Source of the DNA: Bacteroidales bacterium | Lineage (GTDB): Bacteria; Bacteroidota; Bacteroidia; Bacteroidales; VadinHA17 | Length of the DNA stretch: 64,000 nucleotides | Assembly: GCA_017999895.1 (NCBI GenBank) | Contig: JAGNKY010000001.1 | Coordinates: 1 to 64,000, forward strand | Direction: 5' to 3' | Shown: positions 28,769-39,173 of the stretch, in pieces | Layout of the letters: each line of letters opens with the position of its first letter | How positions within the stretch are numbered: position 1 is the first letter of the stretch | The notes under the pieces: model-generated | The model's database searches: none | Told to the model about the DNA's origin: nothing | The model's input: only the letters and a program-made list of their open reading frames with translations | Made by a program: the position numbers and the translations under genes

Positions 28769-31387
28769 ATGAAAAAAGTTGTTTTTATTCTCTCATTTGT
28801 GCCATTTATTTTGTCGGGCCAGATAAATGAGAATTTCGAAGACGGAACACTAAAAAACTGGATTCAAAGCACAAACGGAAGCTGGGAAGCTGATAGCTTG
28901 AACCCCTTGTCAGGTAAATACTCTTTACATCATTCGCGTGATAATCCGGAAGCAGGTGTTGATATGGTGTCATTTTCGCTGAAGAACCTACGTTCCGAAA
29001 TGGATAGTATAAAATGGTCATTTATGGTGCGCCATGGCTACAATCCTTCCTCATCGAATAACTGGAGTTTTTTCCTTTTGGCTGACCGACGGATAAGTGA
29101 AATGCTGCCGGGGACAACTTTAAATGGTTATGCAATTGGTGTAAATATGTCAGGTTATGACGATACGTTAAGGTTATGGAAAATAAAAAACGGCAATGTT
29201 TCGCCTTTCATTTCAACGGGAGTAAACTGGGAAAAAGATATCGGAACAAAAAAAGCTGCCATTACTGAAATCGTCCGGACGCTTGAAGGTGATTGGCATA
29301 TTTCAGTTACGTTGAATGATGGAACAAAATTCAATTCCTGCACCGGAACAGATATAGAAATTTGTAACCCTGAATGGTGCGGGATTTATTTTAAATACAC
29401 TGCCACCTGTGACAGATTATTATGGTTCGACAACCTTGTTATAGAAGGTCCGTTTATTTCTGACACCGTTCCTCCTGCTGTATCAGGTTGTGAAGTGAAA
29501 GGAAGAAACATTGTTGAAATCAGTGTTGAGGAGGAAGTCCTTCCTGATTTCATGGACAAGGCAAATTTTCTTTTGAACAATATTATTTCACCTCTTTGTG
29601 ATGCCGTCGTCACCGGCCGTAACACATTCAGACTAATATTCGATGAAGGGTTTATAAATAAGCAAATAAATGAATTAAAAATCAATATTATATGCGATCG
29701 GGATTCAAACTGTACAGAAAATGTTTTATTAAAGTTCGTACCTGTATGGGCTGAAACAGGAGATGTTGTTATTTCGGAAATAATGGCTGATCCGTCGCCT
29801 CCGGTTGCACTTCCTGAGAAAGAATATATCGAAATAACATCAAGATGTGAGTTCCCTCTTTCTCTTAAAGGATGGTCAATAATCTCCGGAAGCCAGAAAT
29901 ATCTGTTCCCCGATATTACAATAAATAAGGGCGAACAGTATATTTTATGTCATGTTTCGGATACCGCAGTTTTTTCAAAATACGGGAAAACCTGTGGTTT
30001 CAAATCATTTCCTGCTCTCACAGATGCCGGCAAGTGTCTGGTAATCTGCGACAGCAGCGGCACCATGATACATGGTGTGGAATATTTTTCGTCGTGGTAT
30101 GGTGATAATCTGAAATCGGAAGGAGGATGGTCGCTCGAAATGATTGATACCGATTATCCTTTTTATTACGATGGCAACTGGAAAGCTTCGGTATCCGTTA
30201 AAGGCGGAACGCCAGATAAGCCTAACTCCGTAAATGCCGCCAATCCCGACCGTTCCTTCGAAGGAATTTTAAATGTATTTCCGGACGATTCACTGAGTCT
30301 GAGAGTTCTTTTTTCTGAGCCGGTATATAATGTCGAAATTTTAAAAGAGGAAATTAGAATTAACGACCGGATTGTAAATTCAGTAAAGTCATTTGAACCT
30401 TTGCGCAGGGAATGGGTTTTCAAGGTTGATGAATACTTTAAGAGAGGCAAGAGTTATAAGCTAATACTTCCCGCTGGTTTAACTGACTTTGCAGGAAACA
30501 GGGCGCAAAGGAGTTCGATGGAGTTTGGCCTTCCCGAAACGCCGGAAGCAGGTGATATCGTTTTCAATGAGCTTCTTTTCAACCCTTTGCCTGGTGATGC
30601 CGATTATATCGAATTATACAATGTTTCGGGAAAAATAATAGATGCTTCTAAAATTTCTGTTGCTTCGAAAAGTTTTGAAAACGGCAAAATTTCTTCCGCC
30701 CTTGCTGTTTCTGCCATTAGCCGCTGCTTTTTGCCTGGAATGTACTATGTAATCACTGAAAACAAACCTGCCGTTATATCGAGATATTTTTCCTCATGCA
30801 GCGACAATATTTTCAGAGTTTCACAGATGCCTTCCATGCCCGATGATAAAGGTCATTTAATCTTGTTTAATCGTGCGCTCGAGATACTGGATGAGGTGCA
30901 ATACAGCGAGAAGCAACATTTGCCTTTTCTCTCCGGCAGGGAAGGGATAGCACTGGAAAAGATAAACCCTGGAGCTCTGTCGTCATTATCCGGAAACTGG
31001 CACACTGCCTCAGAAGCATCGGGGTGGGGCACACCAGGGGCAAAGAATTCGATGTTTTCGGAAATTACAGCCGGTGAAGGAAATATTTCACTTTCATCTA
31101 CAAGGTTGTCGCCCAACAGCGACGGAAATGAAGATTTACTGCTTATTTATTTCAAGTTACCAGGTAACGGAAACGTAACGAATATTACGATTTTCGACGA
31201 GACGGGAAATTCTGTCAGAAAGCTCGCAGTAAATTTCTTTATAGGCAATGAGGCCACAGTTGTCTGGGATGGAACGTCTGATGACGGCTCGCTGGTGCAA
31301 AGGGGAATCTATATTATTTACATTTCGGTTTTTGACGAGCATGGTAAAACTGAAAGATGGAAAAAGGTTTGTACAGTTTTGAGATAG
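28769..31387 (+). CDS. Exported multidomain protein with two lamin-tail domains
   Basis: The start is the ATG at 28769 (KKVVFILSFVPFILSGQ, signal peptide); an upstream in-frame ATG at 28652 lies inside asd and is rejected. Order: an N-terminal lectin-like region to about residue 220; lamin-tail domain 1 near residues 330-430 (VVISEIMADPSPP); an Ig-like domain near 500-590; lamin-tail domain 2 near 590-700 (IVFNELLFNPLPGDADYIELY); and a final FlgD-like Ig domain (SPNSDGNEDLLLIYF; VVWDGTSDDG). Likely on the surface or in the periplasm. Exact role unknown. Confidence 0.8.
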   Translation: MKKVVFILSFVPFILSGQINENFEDGTLKNWIQSTNGSWEADSLNPLSGKYSLHHSRDNPEAGVDMVSFSLKNLRSEMDSIKWSFMVRHGYNPSSSNNWSFFLLADRRISEMLPGTTLNGYAIGVNMSGYDDTLRLWKIKNGNVSPFISTGVNWEKDIGTKKAAITEIVRTLEGDWHISVTLNDGTKFNSCTGTDIEICNPEWCGIYFKYTATCDRLLWFDNLVIEGPFISDTVPPAVSGCEVKGRNIVEISVEEEVLPDFMDKANFLLNNIISPLCDAVVTGRNTFRLIFDEGFINKQINELKINIICDRDSNCTENVLLKFVPVWAETGDVVISEIMADPSPPVALPEKEYIEITSRCEFPLSLKGWSIISGSQKYLFPDITINKGEQYILCHVSDTAVFSKYGKTCGFKSFPALTDAGKCLVICDSSGTMIHGVEYFSSWYGDNLKSEGGWSLEMIDTDYPFYYDGNWKASVSVKGGTPDKPNSVNAANPDRSFEGILNVFPDDSLSLRVLFSEPVYNVEILKEEIRINDRIVNSVKSFEPLRREWVFKVDEYFKRGKSYKLILPAGLTDFAGNRAQRSSMEFGLPETPEAGDIVFNELLFNPLPGDADYIELYNVSGKIIDASKISVASKSFENGKISSALAVSAISRCFLPGMYYVITENKPAVISRYFSSCSDNIFRVSQMPSMPDDKGHLILFNRALEILDEVQYSEKQHLPFLSGREGIALEKINPGALSSLSGNWHTASEASGWGTPGAKNSMFSEITAGEGNISLSSTRLSPNSDGNEDLLLIYFKLPGNGNVTNITIFDETGNSVRKLAVNFFIGNEATVVWDGTSDDGSLVQRGIYIIYISVFDEHGKTERWKKVCTVLR

Positions 31388-31394
31388 AATTTTA

Positions 31395-31480
31395 TTAACC
31401 ACAGATAGCACAGATTTTTTCACAGATTTCAATAGATTTTTTGTGTTAATCCGCTGCTTAATCGTGTGAGTCCACGGTTT
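31395..31480. other. Intergenic AACCACAGAT pattern
   Basis: AACCACAGATAGCACAG followed by CACAGATTT and GTGTTAATCCG. A related AACCACGGAT pattern occurs at about 16781. Such sequences are scattered in many Bacteroidota genomes. Function not known. Confidence 0.3.
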
Positions 31481-31502
31481 AAAAAAGTAACCTTGTTTTT
31501 CA

Positions 31503-32621
31503 TTACAACTTCTCTCTTTTCAGGGAATTCTGATTTATTTTTCTGTTTTTTCTGATGTAATCAATGACCTGCTTGTTAAACTTTTCTTTCTCATTATATA
31601 GAAAATCTATCTTTATTGGAATATAATAAAAGATAGACTTCATATTATCAGGTACTATATTACCGATTTCCCTGAATCGTACTGCATCTTTTTCAGTAGT
31701 AATAATTAATTTGTTTCCCGAAGGAAGTGAATTGAGGGCAGTGTTTATTTTAGCTATATCTTTTTCAGTATATCTGTGATGATCAGGGAATTTCAAAAGT
31801 CTTATTTCTTTTTTTGTTTGTTTTATGTGTTCAACAAGAGGAGCAGGATCCGCTATTCCGGTTACAAGAAGAATACCCGATAAAGTTTTTTCGTCTAAAA
31901 TATTTATATTTTTGGTTGTGTGAGCCTTATCTGCAAAAACCGGTTCAGGTGAACCGTAAACAATTGTGGTGAAATACATATTCTGGAAAGGTGCTTTTTT
32001 TATGCTTTTCATCACTAATCTTCTTTGAAGCGGGGATAAATCGGGAGAGCATTTTGTTACTATTATTATATCGGCCCTGTACATATTGTTAATATTTTCT
32101 CTCAATTCACCGTAAGGTAGAAGGTGGTCATATATCATAAGTCGGTTATAGTCGGTAAGGAGAATTTTAAGTCCGGCTTCGATTTTTCTATGCTGGAATC
32201 CATCATCGAGGATAATCACATCTGTTTCAGGTTTTTCCTGCAATATCCTATTTACGCCTCTGACTCTATTACTATCGAGAGCAACGGTGATGTCGGGATG
32301 CCTCGAGTAAATTTGAAAAGGTTCGTCACCTATTTCAGTTGAATCAGATTGAGGGCTGGCAATAAGAAATCCTTTTGTAAGTCTTTTATATCCTCTACTT
32401 AAAATTGCCACATTGAAATCATCTTTCAGAATGTCAATCAAATATTCGCAATGGGGGGTTTTACCTGTTCCTCCAACGGTAATATTTCCGACACAAATAA
32501 TTGGCGTTTGAAATTTTACGCTCTTCAGTATGCCTGTGTTATAAAGAAAATTTCGGATTCCGGTAATGATACCGTAAATTAGTGATAGAGGATAGAGCAG
32601 TATGTTTTTCTTTTCTGCCAA
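31503..32621 (-). CDS. lpxK: Tetraacyldisaccharide 4'-kinase
   Basis: Phosphorylates the lipid A disaccharide at 4' at the inner membrane. The P-loop is [16 protein letters not shown] near residue 48, and DDGFQHRK is the conserved acidic segment. Length 372 is normal. It starts 2 bp after sppA ends, so it is translated from the same transcript. Confidence 0.93.
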   Translation of the reverse strand: MAEKKNILLYPLSLIYGIITGIRNFLYNTGILKSVKFQTPIICVGNITVGGTGKTPHCEYLIDILKDDFNVAILSRGYKRLTKGFLIASPQSDSTEIGDEPFQIYSRHPDITVALDSNRVRGVNRILQEKPETDVIILDDGFQHRKIEAGLKILLTDYNRLMIYDHLLPYGELRENINNMYRADIIIVTKCSPDLSPLQRRLVMKSIKKAPFQNMYFTTIVYGSPEPVFADKAHTTKNINILDEKTLSGILLVTGIADPAPLVEHIKQTKKEIRLLKFPDHHRYTEKDIAKINTALNSLPSGNKLIITTEKDAVRFREIGNIVPDNMKSIFYYIPIKIDFLYNEKEKFNKQVIDYIRKNRKINQNSLKREKL

Positions 32622-32623
32622 AT

Positions 32624-34393
32624 TCAGCGTATTTCGATAAAATAAGGAAGCCGCGCCTGTATTCCCGACAGTGACGGGAGTTCATTTAAATATTCGATAT
32701 ACTTTGCTGCATCGCCTGATTTTCGTGCAGTCAGTTTCATTCTGATATTACCTGTCAGACTTTCGAGAAGTTTTTCATAGGGTGAAACGGCAATCGGATA
32801 TTCCTTCAAGGAATAATCTTTCAAACCAGCAAGACTGGCTGCCTCTTCGATAGATTTTTCGAGACCGCCGAATTCGTCCACGAGACCGATTTTTAATGCG
32901 GCAGATCCGTCCCATACGCGACCTTCAGCAATTTCATTAACTTTTTCGATGCTTATTTTTCTACCTTCCGACACTTTTGTAACGAAGTCGGAATATGTTT
33001 TTTCTATGCTTTTCTGCATAACTTCCTTTTCGTATGGAGACATGCTTCTGTAAATAGATGGGAAGTCGGATAGTTTGTTGGTATTAACCGTTTCGGTATT
33101 GATTCCCAGTTTATTTTTAAGCAATTTGCCGGCATTTGGAATGAGCCCGAAAACCCCTATCGAACCGGTTATTGTAACAGGGCTTGCAAGGATTTTGGAG
33201 CCGGGGGCGGATATATAATAACCTCCCGATGCGGCATAGTTTCCCATAGAGATAATAACAGGTTTTGTTCCGGAGGCAAGCATAATCTCACGCCAGATGA
33301 TATCCGATGCAATAGCATTGCCGCCTGGAGAGTTAACCCTCAATACAATTGCTTTTATAGTGGAGTCTTTTCTGATTTCTCTTATAAGATCGGCGTAACG
33401 GTTTCCTCCGATATTTAATTCGTCGCCTTTTCCCATCACAATATTTCCTTCGGCATAAATAAGTGCAATTTTGTTTTTCGAATATGTCTTTTTAACTGTT
33501 TCGGGCACACGGCTGTATTTTGTCATCGTCACAAGTCCTATTTTATCTTTTGTCGAAAGTCCTGAAAGAATTTTTATTGTATCTATTAGCTGGTCGCGGA
33601 AGATAAGGCCGTCAATCAGACCATTTTGCAAGGCTCCCTCGGGATTTGTTGCAGTAAGCTGGTCGGCTATATTGTTAAGTTTTTTTGGAGAAATATTCCT
33701 TGCTTCTGAAATACTGTTGATTGCATGATTCCATATAGCTCCAACATAAGCCTGAATCTGTTCTCTGTTTTCGTTGCTCAGCCGGTCGAGCATGAAGGGT
33801 TCTGCGGCGCCCTTAAATTTTCCATGGCGAATTACCTGAACTTCGATGCCGAGCTTTTCGAGAGCCTGTTTGTAAAACATCACTTCACCGCTTAGCCCTT
33901 TGAAATCCATCATTGCGCCGGGGTTCAGAAATATTCTGTCGGCCGAAGTCGAGAGGAAATAACCTTCCTGAGTAAGGACGTAATCGGCATAAGCAAGCAC
34001 AAATTTCCCGCTTTTGCGGAATTCTTTCAGAGAGTTACGTATTTCATCAGATGTTGCCCAACCCGGTGAAGAAAGCCCGTTTTCAATCAGAATCCCAGTA
34101 ATTTTTGGATCGGCCGAGGCTTTCCTGATGTTCTTCAGAATTTCATTCAGACCGGGTGTAGGTGAGAAAGTCATGTTTATAATATCGAACGCAGCCCATG
34201 GATTGGGATTGCCATGATCAGGTATCGGCACACCTGCGTTAAGGATAAGTATATTTTTATTGCTCAGGGTAACCGGTTTTTCACCTGTGGCGACTAATGC
34301 ACCAAGGCTTCCGATCATAATAAGAAATAACAGTATTAAAACAATTATTATACCTGTAATTGTTGCAAGGACGTAAGTAAGAAACTTTTTCAT
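32624..34393 (-). CDS. sppA: Signal peptide peptidase, 67-kDa type
   Basis: Membrane-anchored Ser-Lys protease that degrades cleaved signal peptides. One N-terminal helix (residues 5-30) is followed by two SppA repeats. The catalytic Lys is in HGKFKGAAEPF (first repeat) and the Ser in AASGGYYISAPG (second repeat). Length 589 fits the long form. Operon with lpxK. Confidence 0.93.
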   Translation of the reverse strand: MKKFLTYVLATITGIIIVLILLFLIMIGSLGALVATGEKPVTLSNKNILILNAGVPIPDHGNPNPWAAFDIINMTFSPTPGLNEILKNIRKASADPKITGILIENGLSSPGWATSDEIRNSLKEFRKSGKFVLAYADYVLTQEGYFLSTSADRIFLNPGAMMDFKGLSGEVMFYKQALEKLGIEVQVIRHGKFKGAAEPFMLDRLSNENREQIQAYVGAIWNHAINSISEARNISPKKLNNIADQLTATNPEGALQNGLIDGLIFRDQLIDTIKILSGLSTKDKIGLVTMTKYSRVPETVKKTYSKNKIALIYAEGNIVMGKGDELNIGGNRYADLIREIRKDSTIKAIVLRVNSPGGNAIASDIIWREIMLASGTKPVIISMGNYAASGGYYISAPGSKILASPVTITGSIGVFGLIPNAGKLLKNKLGINTETVNTNKLSDFPSIYRSMSPYEKEVMQKSIEKTYSDFVTKVSEGRKISIEKVNEIAEGRVWDGSAALKIGLVDEFGGLEKSIEEAASLAGLKDYSLKEYPIAVSPYEKLLESLTGNIRMKLTARKSGDAAKYIEYLNELPSLSGIQARLPYFIEIR

Positions 34394-34472
34394 CTGTAAA
34401 AAAATTTATCGAAGTTATTGAGGTTAAATATAGAAACAATCGGGCAGAAAAAATATATTACTTTGTAATACT

Positions 34473-34967
34473 ATGGAAGAGCTTATATATCTTGGCATTG
34501 GTTCGAACCTCGGCGACCGGATGAACAATATAAGGGAAGCGGTTAGGATGATTGAAAGCTTTACCGGGCCTGTAATATCCGCATCGCATGTTTATGAGAC
34601 TTCGCCGTGGGGTTTTGATTCCGACCGTGATTTTCTGAACTGTGTGATATGTGTTGTATCAATGCATGAACCTTTTACTTTTTTCGAAAAAGTCCGGTCA
34701 GTGGAATCTTCAATCAGAAAAGTGAATAAGTGTAACGGATACACTAATAGGGAACTTGATATTGACATATTGTTCTACGGTGATAGAATAATAAATACGG
34801 CTAAATATGTAATTCCTCATCCTTTACTGCATAGAAGGAAGTTTGTGCTTGTTCCTCTTTGTGAGATAGCTCCTGATTTTGTACATCCGGTTCTGGGGAA
34901 AACGGTCAGAATGCTCCTTGAAGAATGTACCGATAACGGGAAAGTTGAATTGTTCGGGAGTTATTAA
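34473..34967 (+). CDS. folK: 2-amino-4-hydroxy-6-hydroxymethyldihydropteridine pyrophosphokinase
   Basis: Folate pathway HPPK. It has GIGSNLGDRMNNI at the start, RELDIDILFYGD near residue 91 (metal/ATP Asp residues), and IPHPLLHRRKFVLVPL. Length 164 is normal. A 7/8 match to the -7 box (TTACTTTG) lies just upstream of the ATG. The window's other folate gene, folB, is at 44395 and not linked. Confidence 0.94.
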   Translation: MEELIYLGIGSNLGDRMNNIREAVRMIESFTGPVISASHVYETSPWGFDSDRDFLNCVICVVSMHEPFTFFEKVRSVESSIRKVNKCNGYTNRELDIDILFYGDRIINTAKYVIPHPLLHRRKFVLVPLCEIAPDFVHPVLGKTVRMLLEECTDNGKVELFGSY

Positions 34968-34988
34968 GGGTACTAGCTTAGTGTTTTG

Positions 34989-35672
34989 TCAAAGGAAACC
35001 GTTATCGGCAAAGCTGTAATAATTATTTTCTGAGATTATCAGGTGGTCGATGAGTTGTATATCGAGAAAGTTTCCTGCTTCTTTGATTTTAATGGTAATA
35101 TTTGTATCGGAATCGCTCGGGCTGAGGTTTCCTGAAGGGTGGTTATGGCAGAGTATTATTCCTGACGATAGGTATTCGATTGCTTTTTTCATGACGATTC
35201 TTATGTCGGTGATAGTTCCACTTATGCCTCCCTGGCTTAGTTTCATTCTGTGTATCACCCGGTTCGATCTGTTTAGAAACAGTATCCAGAACTCCTCATG
35301 TTGAAGGTCGGTTAGAAGTGGGCTGATGAGGTCGAATGCATCTCTCGAGCATTTGATACTTGCCATGGAAGGTATTTCGGACAGTTTTCGTCTGCGTCCC
35401 AGTTCGAGGGCGGCGGCAATGGTAACTGCTCTTGCAGTGCCGATGCCTCGTATTTTTGTAATATCCTGAATGCTGAGTTTGCCGAGGCTGTTGAGGTTAT
35501 TGCCTGCAAGAGCAAGAAGTTCGCGGCCAAGGTCAACAGCCGATTTGTCTTTTGTGCCCGAGCTGATTAAGATACCGAGAAGTTCAGCATCGCTAAGGGT
35601 GGAAGGGCCCTTCATGTAAAGTTTTTCCCTGGGTCGGTCTTCGAGAGCCCAGTCGGTTATTTTTAACGACAT
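34989..35672 (-). CDS. radC: RadC family JAB1/MPN-domain protein
   Basis: N-terminal helix-hairpin-helix (GIGTARAVTIAAALELGRR) and a C-terminal MPN/JAMM metalloprotease-like domain with HNHPSGNLSPSDSD. Length 227 matches RadC. Its role in DNA repair is not settled in the literature. Confidence 0.93.
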   Translation of the reverse strand: MSLKITDWALEDRPREKLYMKGPSTLSDAELLGILISSGTKDKSAVDLGRELLALAGNNLNSLGKLSIQDITKIRGIGTARAVTIAAALELGRRRKLSEIPSMASIKCSRDAFDLISPLLTDLQHEEFWILFLNRSNRVIHRMKLSQGGISGTITDIRIVMKKAIEYLSSGIILCHNHPSGNLSPSDSDTNITIKIKEAGNFLDIQLIDHLIISENNYYSFADNGFL

Positions 35673-35734
35673 GCAGCGAGATGTTTAATCTTTCTTTCAA
35701 ATGTATGGATTTTTTTGATTCGATTCAAATAAAA

Positions 35735-35758
35735 AAAGCCGTCATTTCCGACGGCTTT
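35735..35758 (-). terminator. Intrinsic terminator of rpsT
   Basis: Stem AAAGCCGTC / GACGGCTTT with loop ATTTCC. On the minus strand it is followed by TTTTTTTATTTG. It lies 25 bp after the rpsT stop. Confidence 0.85.
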
Positions 35759-35783
35759 CATATAATAATAAATGTGTTATTAT

Positions 35784-36038
35784 CTATGTCAGGCTGTTTA
35801 CGTGTTTTGTAATTGAGGATTTAAGGTTGGCGGCTTTATTCTGATGGATAATTTTCTTTTTAGCAAGCCGGTCAATTGTGCTTGTCACTTTTGGCAGCAT
35901 TGCGACGGCTTCTTCTTTGTTACGAGTAGCACGTATTTTCTTTACAGCGTTACGCATTGCGCGTGAGTCAGCGCGGTTTGCCTTTTTCCGTATCACATTC
36001 TGCCTAATCCTTTTTTCTGCCGATTTATGGTTTGCCAT
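35784..36038 (-). CDS. rpsT: 30S ribosomal protein S20
   Basis: 84 residues, strongly basic: MANHKSAEKRIRQNVIRKKA start, with the family ending IHQNKAANLKSSITKHV. It binds 16S rRNA in the body of the 30S subunit. Single gene with its own terminator. Confidence 0.96.
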   Translation of the reverse strand: MANHKSAEKRIRQNVIRKKANRADSRAMRNAVKKIRATRNKEEAVAMLPKVTSTIDRLAKKKIIHQNKAANLKSSITKHVNSLT

Positions 36039-36339
36039 TGTTTATTATTTTACTATTACTGTATTATCTTTTTATAAATGTTACTTAATTGATTTATTCT
36101 TTTAATTTTCCGGTGCAAAAATAAGAATATTATTTTATTGTGCAATTTTCGCATAGCTAAAATTCAGGATATATTTTATTGCTTTTGGATAGCACAAGTA
36201 AACACTCGTAATCGAGATATACCGATGACCTACAAATGTAATGAAGCAAGGAGCTTCGGACTTCAACCAATATATTCATATATTCAGGTTGAGCCTAAGA
36301 AGTCAGCGGATTCGAATGACAGGCAAATTCTTCAGTTTC
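36039..36339. other. Gene-free 301-bp stretch
   Basis: It holds the rpsT promoter side. A plus-strand open frame here (36138-36485) overlaps the lipoprotein gene and looks like chance. Nothing else seen. Confidence 0.4.
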
Positions 36340-36570
36340 TTAATTACATGGTTTATAGATTGCGCCGGTGGCAAAATCTACAATTGCACTGGGCCAAAAC
36401 AGTAATATGTCAGCAACCAGTGCTCCAACTCTTATTTGTCGGGCCGGTTGTCCTGAAGGTGGCTTTGTTCTTTGACAATTACTAACTGTTCCGCCGAATA
36501 TTGTTGCACATGAACTTAATGAGGCTGCAATCAGGATGACTGCTGTGATTTGTAATAATGATTTTTTCAT
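36340..36570 (-). CDS. Small lipoprotein, 76 aa
   Basis: Lipoprotein signal with lipobox SLSSCATIFGG. The end LVADILLFWPSAIVDFATGAIYKP is a hydrophobic helix plus a conserved tail, a pattern that recurs in small Bacteroidota lipoproteins. Function unknown. A 95-bp repeat lies 45 bp upstream of its start. Confidence 0.75.
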   Translation of the reverse strand: MKKSLLQITAVILIAASLSSCATIFGGTVSNCQRTKPPSGQPARQIRVGALVADILLFWPSAIVDFATGAIYKPCN

Positions 36571-36615
36571 TTTGGTAAGGTTTACTACTTAACAAATATA
36601 AAAGAATGTAATCAA

Positions 36616-36710
36616 TTAACAAATAAATAATTGATTTTTAAAAACTTTTTCGGCGAAAAGTTTAAATATAAATGAATCATATAGTTTTAATCCATAAAGA
36701 AATCTCCAAT
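36616..36710. repeat. 95-bp direct repeat, copy 1
   Basis: About 96% identical (4 mismatches by eye) and in the same orientation as 39174-39268. On the minus strand it begins 18 bp after the FISUMP stop codon. It contains a near-palindrome AAACTTTTTCG/CGAAAAGTTT followed on the minus strand by a T-run, so it could act as a terminator. Confidence 0.85.
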
Positions 36711-36728
36711 TAATTTTTTGTTCCATTT

Positions 36729-37409
36729 TCAATTATTTTTTATGCAACGCACAGAAAAACCGTTCTTCTTACTACTATTAAATTCTATAAAAACTTCGCT
36801 ATAATCGTGATGTAACAAAATAACATAAGGTGTTCTGTAGTTTTCGTGTAAAGATTTAGACCATAATATACCTACCTCTCCAATCCAAATGTAACTCCCG
36901 TCCTCACTGCATCTTAAACCAGCTGGACGAGCAGAAAAACCGGTTTCATTGGTTGCACCATAATTAGGGCTTCCCCAAAATTTTGTGTCTTTCAATTTAA
37001 CTCCTGCATCATTTACTCCACCCAGATAATTAATCAATGTTTCCCACTCTTCCTTTGTAGGCACATGCCATCCGACAGGACATAACAATCCGGTATTAAC
37101 TACATACCAGTTATATAAAGCACCATAATTCTCTTTGTATTTTTCAGGACTATTGTCATACCAGCAATATGCGGCCGACGTCATTGATGCCCATTTTTCA
37201 TCGTCAGTAACAAGGGGTATGGATACCCCGTTGTTATACTTTGTCGTCTTCAAATTTTCTTTAAGCCACACCTGAGTGCCAATAACCACTGTGTTATAAT
37301 GATTACCGTCACCGTCAACCGGTAAACCATTCTCTTTTTCACATCCTGCAAAAAACAGGATTACTGAAACAACCAGGGGTATAACCGGAATTATAACTGA
37401 TTTTTTCAT
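36729..37409 (-). CDS. FISUMP-domain lipoprotein
   Basis: Lipoprotein signal with lipobox FFAGCEKE. The Fibrobacter-succinogenes major paralogous (FISUMP) domain is clear: YNTVVIGTQVWLKENLKTTK, AYCWYDNSP, YNWYVVNTGLLCPVGWHVPTKEEW and the terminal FSVRCIKNN. The function of the domain is not established; such proteins are surface or outer-membrane located. The gene is flanked by 95-bp repeats and has an IS inserted 76 bp upstream of its start. Confidence 0.85.
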   Translation of the reverse strand: MKKSVIIPVIPLVVSVILFFAGCEKENGLPVDGDGNHYNTVVIGTQVWLKENLKTTKYNNGVSIPLVTDDEKWASMTSAAYCWYDNSPEKYKENYGALYNWYVVNTGLLCPVGWHVPTKEEWETLINYLGGVNDAGVKLKDTKFWGSPNYGATNETGFSARPAGLRCSEDGSYIWIGEVGILWSKSLHENYRTPYVILLHHDYSEVFIEFNSSKKNGFSVRCIKNN

Positions 37410-37484
37410 AGTTTTGATATTTAAATAGTTAAATTATTCAAATTATGTTTTTTCACATTTATATTTTCCACGCTTCGTCCTTAA

Positions 37485-39173
37485 ATTAGGGTTTGGTGAA
37501 AAAGTCATTTAACTTTTGATAACATATATTCATTTTGCTGCCAGAAAAAATATCATAAACAAAAAAAAATGATGAAAGAACCTCTTTTAAAAACGAGAAC
37601 AAAAATTCTTTGCCAAACCTTATCAGGTTCATCACAAAGAATATGGTTGCGATCCAACTTTCGGAAGTTTTTAACGTTCTTGCCCTTACTTTATTAAGAT
37701 TATAGCCATTTTTCCCCTGTCCAAATTTACCCTCCACCTGGTTTCTCATCCCTTGTTCTATTTTCTGCTTTCTTTCAGGTACTGAGTTTGACTCCCGGAC
37801 GACGGCCTTCCAAGTGGTTTACCGGAATATCTGATTCCCAGCTCTTTGAGCCATTGCCTGTTCTCACGTGTGCCATATATTTTATCCGTGATTACAACTT
37901 CCGGGTAACAACCATTTAGTCTCTTGTATGCTTCAACCTGTTTCTTTAAATCAGTTCCCTCATTGTAAGCTTCCCAGCTTAGTGTGTTGATCCTTGCATA
38001 ACCATTCTGTATACTTACTCCCAGCTTTGCACCAAATTCTACCTGTGCTTTATCCTTCCCTCGTACAATGGGCCTTACATAAGGCTGGTAAATATTGACT
38101 ATGCGATTGTCAATACTATGAGTGTGTTCTTTATACATCTGATCCTGCTGTTCGTATATATGTTGTATCACCCAGTATATTCTCTGATCCCTGTGCTCAA
38201 GAGGAAAACTCATGCCTTCTGCAGTATCCAATAAATTATCGATGGTTTTCAGGTTACGCCTGAGGTATCTCAGCTGTTGTCCTATCCCTTTGCGTATTTC
38301 TTTTTTGCTCTTGTTTTTCTTCTTTGATAGATTCAGATATTGTTTCCTGGCTAAACGCCTGGAGGTACGCGGTTTATCTTTAATGTCCAGCTTCTTACAC
38401 AACTCATCAATTAACCTTTCACTCTCTTCCCTGCTTTGCGAAAGAAGACCAAAATCGGTCGGATAGGCTATCATCTGATCTGCAACAGTGGCATCCATTA
38501 TCAACTTTCCTTTGTTCTTTACAGGTTCTTCTTCAGTTGCTCTTCCCTTTAATTCTTCATTCTCTTTTATGTCGACTTCTTCATCACAACTATTTAACTT
38601 ATTCATAACCACATCATTGCCAAAGTCATTAAGATCCTTCTTTGCAGCTTCTTCTTTCTTCTCTGACCTTAGTATGATCTGACGGGTCATAGCATCAAAC
38701 TTATCTGCTCCCAACCGGTAACGTAACGTCGTGAAAAGAGACCTATCAAAAATATCTTCGTAAGTATACTCTTTTAAACCAAGAAAATACTGCATATACA
38801 TATTCTCCCGGATAGTTTCTATTGTCTCCCTGTCGTCAAGTTTCAACTTATGCTTTATTATCATGGCCCCTATAACTACCCTTGCGTCTATGGCCGGCGC
38901 TCCCATATCTGAACTCATAGAACAATAGTAAATGCTTGCAAGAGCATCCCATGGTATTGATTCTCCAAGCTTTACTCACCTGTTGTTCCTGTCAAGCCTA
39001 ACCTGGAAAGGCGTCTTAAATTCCTCGATGCTCATCTGATTTTGTGAAGTATATCTGATCATAACTGCATGGTTTTTCTTATATAAAAAGAAGAAAATAT
39101 GCAGATATTGATCAAAAATAATCCGTCTTTTATTAACAATTAATTGTTTATAACTTATTCACCAAACCCTAAA
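37485..39173 (-). mobile_element. Decayed IS5-type insertion sequence, 1689 bp
   Basis: The ends are inverted repeats: the left end TTAGGGTTTGGTGAA matches the reverse complement of the right end. TTAA flanks both sides (37481-37484 and 39174-39177), which agrees with the YTAR target duplication of IS5-group elements. It holds one transposase gene with two lesions. The insertion point lies at the edge of repeat copy 2, upstream of the FISUMP gene. Confidence 0.85.
37486..39062 (-). pseudogene. IS5-family transposase, nonsense codon plus frameshift
   Basis: The frame starts at the ATG at 39062 and reads into the DUF772-type N-terminal domain. A TGA stands where family members have TGG, just before VKLGESIPWDALA. 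The next open frame (38918-37758) carries the first two catalytic Asp residues, in IMDATVADQ and VVITDKIYG. At 37758 it stops after GAAAGCAGAAAATAG. The rest (QVEGKFGQGKNGYNLNKVRA), with the catalytic Glu, continues in the -1 frame to the IS end. So the reading frame is interrupted twice. A programmed -1 shift could explain the second break but not the stop codon. Confidence 0.88.

Noticed and set aside
36138..36485. Plus-strand 115-residue frame between rpsT and the small lipoprotein
   Set aside because: Overlaps the lipoprotein gene, has no recognisable protein features, and the lipoprotein has a clear lipobox.
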